A stretch of DNA of 64,000 nucleotides from contig OY997652.1 of the NCBI GenBank assembly GCA_963921795.1, positions 18,982,940-19,046,939 on the forward strand, read 5' to 3'. Of this stretch, positions 10,851 to 22,400 are shown one piece after another. Numbering within the stretch: the stretch's first letter is position 1; the number at the start of each line of letters is the position of its first letter. Under the pieces are notes generated by a model. The model searched no databases and was not told where the DNA came from. It was given only the letters and a program-made list of their open reading frames with translations. Source of the DNA: Nannobrachium achirus. Lineage: Eukaryota; Chordata; Actinopteri; Myctophiformes; Myctophidae. The position numbers were made by a program, and so were the translations under genes.

Positions 10851-11250
10851 TGTAGAACCTTTTTTTCCCCCCCAAGGTGATTGGTGTAATTCCCCTAATA
10901 GACCACAGGAAGGAGGTAGTGTTCCACAAATCTTTATACACTGGGTCAAATGGGTTCTGTGTGTAGAGTTGTTTTATTAAAAATGTAGCCTATATTACAC
11001 CCACTTGTTTCTGATATAGCCTTAATAGTTTATTTGTTTTTATTTATTAGATATGACAGTATATGCCTTCCTTTTTATTCTTCTACAATTCAGGCTTGTC
11101 AGATGCCCCGCTTCTCTTTCCAATTCCCTCGCTATTATGATCTAACTCGGCTATCCCCTGTCTATTAATTGAGTTTCTTTGATATCACAAGGACTCATTC
11201 ACGTTCACCATATTTTTGATAGTTCAATATCTTTCTGAGTTATCAGACTT

Positions 11251-11465
11251 GATATTGCGTAAAGCATCTTGGTGATGATTGGTTAAATCATTTTATTTAG
11301 GCCTAAATAGTTGTCAGTATGAGGCTCTATTTCTATTTTACAAATTTTTTGTTGGATAAAGATGGCAAGAAATGCCAGAAAATTCAATGCTTGTTCTCAA
11401 AGATATATCTTATTTTCTCTCTAAATCTAATTCAATCAGTATGTTTTCATGTGTATTGACTGAAT
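11251..11465. repeat. Local duplication, copy 2
   Basis: Diverged direct copy of 8472-8706. No flanking target duplication is evident, so a segmental duplication or a low-copy repeat is possible. Confidence 0.88.
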
Positions 11466-12480
11466 CTATCTCTTATTAGACTCGCTATAATGTTCTATCC
11501 AGCTAATTTTACTGAAATATCCTAGTGAGTGATCTTCTATCTTGTCTGTTTTGGATTCTCTGATGCAATGTGTCTTCTGAGTGGATATAGCACTTACTGT
11601 AGATCATATACTGTACATAAATTATAACATAATTATGCAGAACATTTTGTCCTTTTCCTTTATATACCCAGGGACTTATATCGGTCATGCATCTTATGAA
11701 CATCCTTACTTCAAGGCAAGCTCTCTCCCGCCCTACACTGTTTTTCTGTCTCCCTCCCTCTTTCCCCCAGAATGACGACAGTCAGAGCTGAATGAAATGA
11801 CCTTCCTTTAGACTCCTCCTCCTATTCTGTAAAAAGGAGGGAGAGAGAGAGAGAGGCAAGGTGAATGAAAAAGAGGAAGTGTAGCTATAGAGCTACATCT
11901 ATCTCCATCCACATTGTAAAGACAATAGGGAGCAATGAGGGCATTCTTCTTAACTAGTTTCCCGTGGTAAGTAACCTCTTTATTACCTGCAGTTATACCG
12001 TGAACAAGATCAAAAGTGGGCTTCAGATGCTGGAATTTGTAGCTGTTAGGGTGTGTACCTTCATGAGGTTAAAAGACTTGGAAGTGGCTTCACAGAGCAG
12101 TCAGTGTAAAAATAGGTGTTAAGCTAAATATGATGGTTACACGGCTCTCTATTCAAAAAGTAGATTATTTCAGAACCTCAAAACACAAATGGGTCTGCAT
12201 GTGACACTCTTTGAGAATTGGCCCAGTTATTACATTGTCTATTTCTAAAAGGGGTGTGTCTCTTGAGTGCTCAGTGCTCCTAATACTCTCAGTTAGAATT
12301 TAGGCATTCATCTGAAGTGTGCAAACAACGCTTTCTCTTATTCTTACTGCAGCTGCTTATCTCTATAGGCAACGACTAGATCATAAAAGGTGACATGTAA
12401 ACCATCAGTATTTGTTTGTTTTGTTTCTTTGGATGGCTTTGATCATTGGGATTTTGGATTCAAGTTAACATTTACCACTT
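11466..12480. other. Intergenic DNA, nothing recognised
   Basis: AT-rich, with a short (GA)n at about 11838-11856. No exon-like segment with splice sites was recognised. Confidence 0.4.
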
Positions 12481-12540
12481 AAATAGCTGATCACGTTGCA
12501 TGGTGATGTGTTGTGTGAGCTTGTAGATCTGCAATTTTTT
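12481..12540. repeat. GATCTACAAGC-type hairpin, decayed left arm
   Basis: AAATAGCTGATCACGTTGCA has lost the CTACAAGCT segment. The right arm GTGAGCTTGTAGATCTGCAA is preserved. Confidence 0.65.
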
Positions 12541-12915
12541 ATAAAAGTTAAAGTAGTTAAGACACTATAATCAGGATTTTAACACATGAGCTCATCCCAT
12601 TTGGAAGGTTTGAATGTTGGAATGTATCTTAACATGTATTTTCGAAAACAATTTAGCTTTATTGTTTTTTTTTTGTGTGTGTGCGTTAAATTGCTGCAGC
12701 CATCGCAGATCCAGTTGCAACAAAAATAATACATTTGGAGATTTGAACACAAAACGGTGTCAAACAACTGTCGCTCTCACTGCGTGTGGGTTTAAAATCT
12801 GAATTCTATTTAGATAAGAAAATAACTCCCCTAAAGGAGGAATCAGTGCAGCTGTTGTTGTGGAGCAGACTTGCATTAACTATTTAAACCCTCTACATTA
12901 GTTGTACATCACATA

Positions 12916-12972
12916 GCGAAAATGATCTACAAGCTCACAACAGTATGGTGCTGTTTCATTGTTTTTGCAGAA
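12916..12972. repeat. GATCTACAAGC-type left arm
   Basis: GCGAAAATGATCTACAAGC followed by TCACAACAG; the right arm is decayed beyond recognition. Confidence 0.55.
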
Positions 12973-13215
12973 TGTTTCCCTATGACATGTCCAGAATAGT
13001 GATGCTAGGGTTCATGTGGTTAGGAAAGTGAATCTTTGATCATTTCCACATTCCCTCTCTTCCTCCCTATTGGTGATCACTTTATCTTCAGTCATTCAGT
13101 GATGAGTCATATGTCTCATACTGAAGGCAAGGAATAAGCACAGCACATGTATATATGCTTTTCTCATTATGATTTGTCACCCACTTGCTTTCTTGTTTTC
13201 ACTCATATTCATTAG

Positions 13216-13880
13216 TAGCTCTGGTCCATAGCGTTAGTGGAGTTCTCCCTAACGCTATGTGCCTCTACCTCCGTATTCCTTGGCAAAACCGGAACACCCC
13301 GCCGTCTGGTCCAAAAATAACAAAAACTGTTTCGCCCCTCATCAAACCAAAGGTATCAGTGGACAGTTGAAAGCTTACTCTACTTAGTGGACGAGGTCTG
13401 AGCCCCCCACCACACGATTAAAATACATTTCTAGGGCAAAATGAAAAATATTCTACCAGATGGAGACGCTCTTCCAGGTTTTTACGAAACAGCGCTTCTA
13501 ACGTCGCAGAGTTGAATAACACCCAGTGAGACTAATGCTCATTGTAATTCGGTCCTCTGACCTGCGCGGCAGTAGTGAGTTGGCACCTTGATGGCGACGA
13601 CAAATAGTGAAAAACGAGAAGAAATGGAGTCTCCATCCGGTAGAATATTTTTCATTTTGCCCTAGAAATGTATTTTAATCGTGTGGTGGGGGGCTCAGCC
13701 CGCGTCCACTAAGTAGAGTAAGCTATCAACTGTCCACTGATACCTTTGGTTTGATGAGGGGTGAAACAGTTTTTGTTATTTTCGGACCAGACGGTGGGGT
13801 TTTGCGGTTTTGCCAAGGAATACGGAGGTAGAGGAACATAGCGTTAGGGAGAACTCCACTAACGCTATGGACCAGAGCTA
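13216..13880. mobile_element. Mutator-like fold-back element with 9-bp target duplication
   Basis: The 665-bp element starts TAGCTCTGGTCCATAGCG and ends with its reverse complement. The inverted arms run about 240 bp each (13216-13455 against about 13640-13880) with high identity, around a central spacer of about 185 bp. ATTCATTAG flanks both sides (13207-13215 and 13881-13889). Long TIRs plus a 9-bp duplication fit MULEs. There is no transposase gene. Confidence 0.9.
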
Positions 13881-14338
13881 ATTCATTAGTATGAGTTTCC
13901 CATTTATTTATTCCATAGATTGAATTATCAATGTCTGTTGATATACTGTAGATGTGTGATATAGAGTGATATCATGTGTATTTGTCTTACCATAACTGCA
14001 TATGGGTCGTGAAATCATTACAAATTCCAGAATGAGTTTTAATTCTCTCCTTTAAATCTTCTCAGCTCCTGACTGTTTACACTAATCCACTTTAGCTTGA
14101 CTGCATGTATTTAATTTCATGGGCCTACATTTAATTCAGGCAATGTGTCTGGACGATTGCACCTTGCACACAGACAAACAGAAAAAAGCAGTGGAATATT
14201 CCTGTAACTGTTATACCCATAGAGCTATAATAATAGGGTTATACCAGACATAATAGGATGTCAGCAGTTTTCAGCATCAGGCAAGGTGACTGGAAAAGGG
14301 GAAGGGTTGCTTTTTAAATGGCAGCCAGGCCACAGTAT

Positions 14339-14462
14339 GTTTTAATATCTCTGGAATAAAGTTAATACGACGTATTATGCCAGAGATATTAAAACAAACT
14401 GAATACAATCACATTTGTAAACGTATTAGATTTACAAATGTGATTGCAAGTGGCTTGTATTC
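14339..14462. repeat. Two adjacent hairpins
   Basis: GTTTTAATATCTCTGG (14339-14354) is perfectly inverted at 14380-14395. GAATACAATCACATTTGTAA (from 14401) is inverted with an insertion at 14431-14462. Probably a fold-back mobile element; no target duplication identified. Confidence 0.8.
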
Positions 14463-14654
14463 AAGTGGCAGTCTATTGAACTGTTCTCTTGCGAGGTGAG
14501 ATGTAATAATCTCCAGTAATAATCTGACGCCCCTCTTGGTAAATGGCAATAAGCCAGTCTCTCGGTCCTGTATCTCAAGAGCTGAGACTGATGCTTTACC
14601 TCATGCCGGAGAGTAATGCGTCATCTCTTGTTGTTTTTTTCTCGCCTCAGCTGC

Positions 14655-14762
14655 TATAAATAGCTCAACCTCCCAATGACACAGTCCTGTGTTTCCAGGA
14701 CAACCACGTTCATTCATAGCTTTCTGGCATCGTAGAGGAAAGGAACATGTGGAGGAGAGTGC
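14655..14762 (+). promoter_or_regulatory. Candidate TATA promoter and alternative first exon for osbp2
   Basis: TATAAATA at 14655-14662 is followed 85 bp later by an ATG (14747) in context GGAACATGTGG, then by a possible donor at 14763 (GTAAAG). The exon would encode MWRRV. It is the only promoter-like signal seen between the end of atp6v0a2 and the osbp2 exons, where a short start lacking the PH domain would be expected. No transcript evidence. Confidence 0.3.
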
Positions 14763-15315
14763 GTAAAGCCTCTCTCTTTACTCCTGAAGCCTATTTTATA
14801 CTTATACTTTGTCATAAAACACAATGTTTGCTTCGTACTATCTCCTTGTCTATCTGATATCAAGGAACATCTATACAGCCTATTGTAGTGACGCTGTTAC
14901 GTAATGGAAAAATAACATGGGGACAGTATGACCTTCAGTAATACCCGAGTGTCATACGGTCATTTTTAATTTATGTAATTATTGCTCAGTTCAGTTGCTT
15001 GTATGCTTTATGAATATAGGTTTATGAATGTGATTGAAATATGAATGACCTTCCTTTCTCCTCCACCTTTGGTGGAAGATGACTCAGGAGATGAGCTTCT
15101 TGCACCACAAGAGGACAGCGCACTGACTTAGCGGGCACTCAGGACTTTGGCCATAAAGCTTGATTTCCTGCAAGAGTTCACGGTCACTCACAGTGCCGCC
15201 CTCGCCTCTACTAGTGTAGGCTATTGGTGAAAGTGCAGGGATCAACTGATGGCACAGACAAACTGAATACTACTCTCTCTTCCACATCTTACAATGTGAG
15301 TTTGTCTAATTTGAG

Positions 15316-15373
15316 TAGCTCTGGTCCATAGCATTAGAAGGAATTCTCCTTCTAACACTATGGACCAGAGCTA
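15316..15373. mobile_element. Minimal second copy of the Mutator-like fold-back
   Basis: It carries the same terminus, TAGCTCTGGTCCATAGC, joined to its reverse complement across a 13-bp middle. The flanks TAATTTGAG (15307-15315) and CAATTTGAG (15374-15382) give an 8/9 target duplication. It lacks the whole interior of the 665-bp copy. Confidence 0.85.
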
Positions 15374-15445
15374 CAATTTGAGGTGCATTCTTTATTGTCT
15401 CCGCCAGGCCAAAGGCGTTGAAGAGACAATGTTTTGCAAAAGTCC

Positions 15446-15638
15446 CATAGAGATTTACAAAAATATTTATATCAATTATTTTAAGCCTAGAATCAAGCCA
15501 TCCAGGATTGTGGTGAATCATGACAATAAAACCCTTGATTAATTTAATTATATGATATACTACATTTAATAAATACCCTTTGTTTATTATTATTCTAGGC
15601 TTAAGATAATTGATATAAATATTTTGTAAATCTCTATG
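15446..15638. repeat. Fold-back, arms about 47 bp
   Basis: CATAGAGATTTACAAAAATA through GCCTAGAAT (15446-15493) is inverted at 15592-15638 with a few differences. The loop is about 98 bp. Confidence 0.85.
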
Positions 15639-16041
15639 AGAAAAGTGAATGGTTGATTTTTTTGTGGCACCAGTAAATCACGCCCACTGTTATGCCCTGG
15701 CCAATAGCATGTCTACTCTGATGCATCACCGGCTGCTACTACACTGTCACCTGAGAGTGAAGATGCAGTTGCTTATAGGAGTCTAGTCACTAGTGTCACT
15801 AATCTAGTGCAGTGACAGAGAATGCCTTCTCTACCTGGCTTCCCACCCACGAACATGGCTATTTGGGTTCATTGGAACGCCCGGCACGGTGTAGGATTCA
15901 AACCCCAGTCTCTTCGATACTGTGCTGCACCCTCTGATGAACAGTAATCATTGTAATGGGAACGCCAGCAGGTGTCATTCCATTTTACTAGTGAATGGTG
16001 CTTATGAGGTCTACATTGATGGGATCTAGATATTGTGTGTT
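15639..16041. other. Non-coding DNA upstream of osbp2 exons
   Basis: It contains a short stretch near 15890-15935 that looks like the reverse of a tRNA-derived SINE B box (GATTCAAACCCCAG). No exon is supported. Confidence 0.3.
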
Positions 16042-16221
16042 TACACCTCAGGCTCCTCTGGACCTTTCGGAAATAGCAGAAACTCACATGGCCGGAGGTG
16101 GCAAAAGGCCCTGCATGCAGCATGAGAGAGAACATCTCCACCATATGGAGGAGACCATTGGACAGCTAGCCAGCACAACAGCCTAGAAAGAGCCTGGAGC
16201 AAGAATCCCAGTTCCAAACAG
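16042..16221 (+). pseudogene. osbp2: osbp2 coiled-coil exon with several frame-disrupting changes
   Basis: Translated piecewise, this segment gives AETHM, RRWQKALHA, EREHLHHMEETIGQLA and HNSLERAWSKNPSSKQ. These follow the ORP4/OSBP coiled coil (family pattern AETHSRKWQRALQ...LEETIEQLAKQHNSLERA). No single frame holds them: there seem to be two extra bases near 16091, one extra near 16122, and a net one-base loss near 16171 that puts a TAG in frame. Upstream sequence (16042-16073) also looks like a mutated version of the expected CRDFLELA. The acceptor is TTTACACCTCAG (or the AG before 16075); the donor after 16221 is GTTAAA. Either the exon is decaying or the assembly has local errors. Confidence 0.5.
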
Positions 16222-16422
16222 GTTAAAAGCATATATCCTCTCTCTCTGGCTCTTTCTATCTCTATCTCTTCATCTCTCTCTCTCTCTCACCACCTTCATC
16301 CTCGTCCTCAACAAATGACTTTGGTTTCACTTTGGTTTATGGCTGATATTTTTTGTACTGTAATACAAGGACTGCGCCACAAACAGTGACCTCAATCACC
16401 TCACTGTTTTCGCAGCAGCTGA

Positions 16423-19400
16423 TGTGGAGGCAACTCCAAGAAGGAGAGGTGTGGAGACAACAAGGAGAATGAGTTAATTGGTGCCATGGAGGAATCTCCT
16501 GCATTCATATCTGTGAATGCCAATGACCACACAAAGCACAAGTAAGATTTCAGCTCTTTAAGAGGAGTTATATACAGTAGGATCATCTATTCTAAACACA
16601 GCTCCTCTGATGTACCAGTAAGTTAATTATGACATCACTACCTCAATCCTGGATCATCTTACCTTTAAAAAAGAAAATAGGGGCTTTTATGCCTTTTTTG
16701 ATAGGACAGTAGACTGACAGGAAATGGGGGGAGAGATGGGGAGTGACACACTGCAAATCGGGAATCGAGCCGGCGCCGCCGCCAGGCATCCATGCCTATG
16801 TGGCAATTCCTAAGTGGTATGCGCCTGGACCAGTAGGCCAGCGGGTGCCCTGGATCATCTTATGTGATGTCATAATTAACATACATTAAAATGGAGAAAA
16901 GTACTTAGGTAAATTAAGCAACGTTGTAAAGAAATATTGTGGATACAATTTCTCTCAGGCACTCAGGGAGTAATCAGAGTATGATGAGTGGAGGAATTCC
17001 CGATGACTGGAGCCACAATGACAACGTAAGTCCCCAGCAGGCATTCGACATTACAGCTGTAGCACTATGCTGCTTACATTAAAACGCATTCGACATTACA
17101 GCTGTATGTCTATGCTTACATTAAGAGTACCTCAACTATTGTTGTTTTCTTCTTTTTAACCAGGACTCGACCAGCTCAAACCACACACAGCTACAAAGAA
17201 CCAGACGCAACCGTATCCCTGACAAACCCAATTATTCCCTCAGCCTATGGGGCATCATGAAGAACTGCATCGGCAGAGAGCTGTCCAAGATACCCATGCC
17301 TGTAAAGACGTTTGACTTATCAACTGGTTATGATGTAGTCTTTGTCTTCTTTGTATTGTTTAACACTTTACCTCCAGATTGTATGACAAACAGTGAAAAT
17401 AACAGATCCACTGTGTGCTTGTGCTGTTTTCACTATTTCAGATTGTTACAATATTTTTACATTTCTGGTTTCTTTTTCATTTTTTGAGAATAATTGAAAT
17501 TCTTGGAAAAATGTCACCCATACACGCCCAAGGAATGCCAGGGTTGAATATTGTGTTCCTCTCTAGTGTGTCTTTAGAAGTGTTGCAGGTTAGGGATGGG
17601 ACGATATGGAAGTTTCACAATTTCACGTTTTTTGTGACTAAAGAAATTGCGATTTAGTAGAGATTGAACAAAGGACTACATCAAGTATGTTATTTCCAGG
17701 TCTGTTTTACCAATTAGATGGTTTAAATGGTACCGAATATGCAGCTCGACTGAGGATAATCTCCACGATACGATTATTGTGAGTGTTTTTTATCATGATA
17801 AACGATAATAACGATTATCGTCCCACCCCTACTGCAGGTAAACTTCAACGAGCCCTTGTCGATGCTGCAGCGTCTGACCGAGGACCTGGAGTACAGTGAG
17901 CTTCTGGACCGGGCCGCGCACTGTGACTCCTCCTTGGAGCAGATGTGCTTGGTGGCAGCCTTCTCGGTCAGCTCCTACTCCACAACGGCCCACCGCACAG
18001 CAAAGCCCTTCAATCCTCTCCTCGGGGAGACATATGAGCTGGACCGCTTAGACGAGTATGGATATCGCTCCATCTCTGAACAGGTGAGGCACACAGTGGT
18101 GGGGAAACGTTCTCACATTTTTTTACTTGAGTAAAAATATCAAAACTGCAATGTATGTAGAAAAACTGTTACACAATTCAAAATTGACTTTCAAAAGTAC
18201 AAAAGTAACGGTATCAAAAAGTTGGACGCAGCTTCTCACTCAATGTGTGTGAGAAACCTTTGGACTGGTAGTGTATGTTTTGTAATATTAATCAAAATCT
18301 ACAAAGTAACTAAGTAACTCAAGTTTTCATATAATTGTAGTGGAATAAAAGTACAATATTTTCCTCTGAGGTGTAGTGGAAGTAAAAGTATAGACATTTG
18401 GAAATACTCCAGTAAAGTAAAAAATACCTCAACCACCACTGCACAGAGATACACATGCACTGATTGTTGGGTGGTGGAATACTTGACCATTACTTTTCAA
18501 GAAATGGTAAAGAGTAGTGCTCTTTGTGCTCAAATGGAGCTGTCGTGGCAGGAATTAATCAGACATATGTTCCCTCTAGTTTACACACAACAAGAGAACC
18601 CAAATAGATGGAGGCTTGGTTAGTGGACAGAGCCATACATGGCTCTTTTTATATGACGTGCTAGATTTACAAATAGTTACTCTGACAGCCTGCCAACAGG
18701 TGAGAACAGGTTTGCTTATGACTAAACTGTGTGTTGTAAATTGACCTGCATGGTGACCAGATGACCTCCTAGTAAAGGAATATACTGTAGGAGGCATAAC
18801 TATAATCAAATAGTCAATCAAAACAGTGTAGTATCACATTATTACAGATCCACTCTAGTTATTTAGTCACCAGCTCTTTATTTATACTACACAAATATTT
18901 ATAAAACACACGTTCCACCTGGTAGATACAAGAATTCACATTGATCATTGATAACAACAAAAACACACTCACTTGCAATGTGGAAATACTCTGTTACAAA
19001 TAAAGTCAGTCAGGAATTCCAGATGTACTTGAGTAAAAGTACAAAGGTATTGGCATCAAAATGTACTTAAAGTACCAAAAGTACAAGTACTCATTATGCA
19101 AAATGTCCCATTTCAAGTTTTCAAATATATAAAAGTCTTTTGAAAATAGCCGATTTACTTGTAGATCGGCTATTTTCATTTGCCCAAAGTGTATAGATTG
19201 AAGTGGTTAATGTATGTTCTGTGATAATAATCAATGTACAAAGTAACTAGTAAATAAAGTTTTCATATAAATGTAGTGGAGTAAAAGTAAAATATTTGGA
19301 TCTGAGATATCGTGGAGTAGAAGTAAAAGTATTGGAAACCGGAAGTCCTCAAGTAAAGTACAAATACCACAAAATTGTATTTAAAATTGTACTTAAGTAG

Positions 19401-22400
19401 CCTACACCAGTGTTTCTCAACCTTTTTTCTGCATGGGCACACTTCTCATGTCTCAAGAATCCATGGGCACACCAACATAATACAGGGGTGTAAATATCGT
19501 CACTGTCGGGAAGAAACCTTGTATCTCCAAGTTTCAAATTTGTAAGTTTCTTCGCAAAGTAAAGCCCTGCTTCATCATACAAGGCTGTCGCACAACAGTA
19601 GTGAAAACAGCAGATCTACAAGCACGCTTGTAGATCGGCTGTTTTCACTAGTTTAAATCATTTTTATAATGATAAATACAATACTGGCTTTCAAGCAGTT
19701 TCAAGGGGCACACTTGACCCTTCTCAGGGGCACACCAAATGTCCCCAGGCACAGTGGTTGAGAAACACTGGCCTACAGCACTGGATGCCATTCTTTCCCT
19801 CTCAGGTCAGTCATCATCCCCCAGCCGCTGCACACCATGTGTCGTCACAACGAGGCTGGACCCTGAGGCAGGACATTACCATCGACAGCAAGTTCCGTGG
19901 GAAATATATCTCTGTCATGCCTTTAGGTGAGAGCAAGGATGAATAATTATGGTGCTGACAATTCTGACGAAATCACAGAAATACTGTAGATTAAAACTGC
20001 AATCTGTAAACTTCTATGCCCTATGGTATTCGAACCCTGGACCCCTGTGTGAGTGCCAACATGTCAAAAGATGTTTTTGAGCTATAATGGAAAGTCCATC
20101 TGGGCAGAGGATAAATTACTATTTGACCCTAATGCAATACCTCTTGTCAACCAGTAGTGGTCCTATCTAACCACAGGATCTAGCATGTACAGTACAGCAA
20201 CTACACCCACCGCAGTTGTGTTAGTTATATTGTAATAACATACTCTACCATACCGATTGGTCAACATAACATTTTATTCAATTAAAAAAGTGATGGATTG
20301 CAGCTTTAAAGTGAAAACAGATGAAAATAAATTCATATTTTTGTTACTATTGTGCACTTTTGGTCATCTTCTTTTTTTCTCTGTAGGCTGTATTCACCTC
20401 GAATTCCACTCAAGTGGGAATCATTATGTCTGGAGCAAAGTCACCTCCACTGTGCACAACATCATTGTAGGAAAGTTGTGGATTGATCAGGTGTGTTATG
20501 TTAAATAAATGTGAAGATATTTGATCCTAGTTTGTTAGTCATGGTATATATTTCTTTCCCTTTCAATTCTTCCTCTCTTTCTCAAACCCTGTCTTCCTCT
20601 GTGATTATTTCCTCCTCCTCTTTTACTGTTTGTAGTCTGGTGACATTGAAATAATTAATAGCACTACCAAGGACACCTGCCACCTCAAGTTCACCCCCTA
20701 TAGCTACTTCTCCAGAGAGGTCCCACACAAAGTAAGTCTATTATCCCTTCAGTCATTGCTTCTTTTAAGATTCACTTGGTAATAATGACCATATTTATTG
20801 GTGTCTATTTTCTTCTTACATAATACTCCACAAAAGCACAGCTTACAATATGACTAGACTTGAATAAAATAATACATGACTAGTCAGGAGAAGTAATCAA
20901 AAATAAACAAGACATAAACAATTTACCCCATCTTTGTCATTGTCTCAAGGTAACAGGGGTGGTAGAGGACAGTGAAGGAACAGCACATTATATTTTGTCT
21001 GGAACCTGGGACGACAAGATGGAGAGTGCCAAGATAGTGGACAGCAGCGAAGGAATTGGAGGGTCTGAAGGCAAACAAAAGATGGTTTATCAGACTCTTC
21101 CACCAAAACTGCTGTGGAAGAAATACCCACTACCGTATGTTCATTTTCAGTCCACCCCATTATTTCCAACGCATCTTATAAGAAAACCTGTACCACTTAA
21201 GCTAAATTTGCAGGTGTCGCACGCCAATGTCATGTGCTGAAAATAGCAGATCTACAGGCTCACAGTGTGACGCGATTCGACACATTGTGAGTTTGTAGAT
21301 CTGCCATTTACAAGCTTTAAAATCCTTTCCCATTACTATCTTTTTCGCCTACCCCATATTTCATTCCTTTTGTGTCACCTGTCGCCCAATGCACAGGGAT
21401 AATGCGGAAAACATGCACTTCTTCTCTACCCTGGCTCTGACTCTGAATGAGCCAGAAGAAGGTGTGGCCCCCACTGACAGCCGCATGCGTCCTGATCAGC
21501 GCCTCATGGAGGCGGGTCTGTGGGATGAAGCTAATGTCCACAAACTGCGTCTAGAGGAACAACAAAGACACGAAAGAAGGAGGATGGAGGCACAAGCAAA
21601 CGAAGCCCTGGAACAAGGTACAGTATGCAGACAGAGAGAAGCAGGGGACAGGGAGGATTTTCTGGTCCCCGGGAGAGGGGAAATAGCTTTTTACGGCTTC
21701 AGCCAGCTGTTGGCTACTCAGATGGTTTTGATCAGGGGCGTCACAAGGGGGGAAAAAGTGGGACTGAGTTACTAGGGCCCAAGGTGGAGGGGCCTTAATT
21801 ATTTTATACTTTAGTTATTGAAAAATAGTAGATCTACAAGCTCACAGCTGCGAGCGTGTAGATCTGCTATTTTTGAAAAGTTGTGAAAATCTGTGCAAAT
21901 CTTTGAATACAGTAATTTCCGGACTATAAGGCGCACCGGACTATAAGGCGCACTGTCAATGAATGGTCTATTTTAACTGTTTTCATATATAAGGCGCACC
22001 GGACTATAAGGCGCACATAATAGACGCTACCATTGTGTTATGCATCCAACAGATGGAGCTGTGCTAAAGGGAATGTCAATGTCAATGAATGATCCATATA
22101 TAAGGCGCACTGGACTATAAGGCGCACTGTAGTTTTTTGAGAAAATTAAAGGCTTTTAAGTGCGCCTTATAGTCCGGAAAATACGGGTATATGTATTCTT
22201 TAAGCGAACATTTGTAACTCAAATATTTAGATGGGGATCCGTGGCCAAATACATATCAGTTCTGGGGTCCTTTAAATGAAAGAATTGAGCACCACTGGCA
22301 TAGAAACATAGGTTTTTCAAAAAACCTTAGAAGGATATGAAATATTCAGACTCCGCACAAATGTTAAAAAATAACAGATCTATAAGCTCGCAGCACGGCA

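Noticed and set aside
15057..15130. Possible small exon (VEDDSGDELLAPQEDS-type frame)
   Set aside because: Short, ends in TAG, lacks a convincing acceptor/donor pair and matches no osbp2 segment I know.
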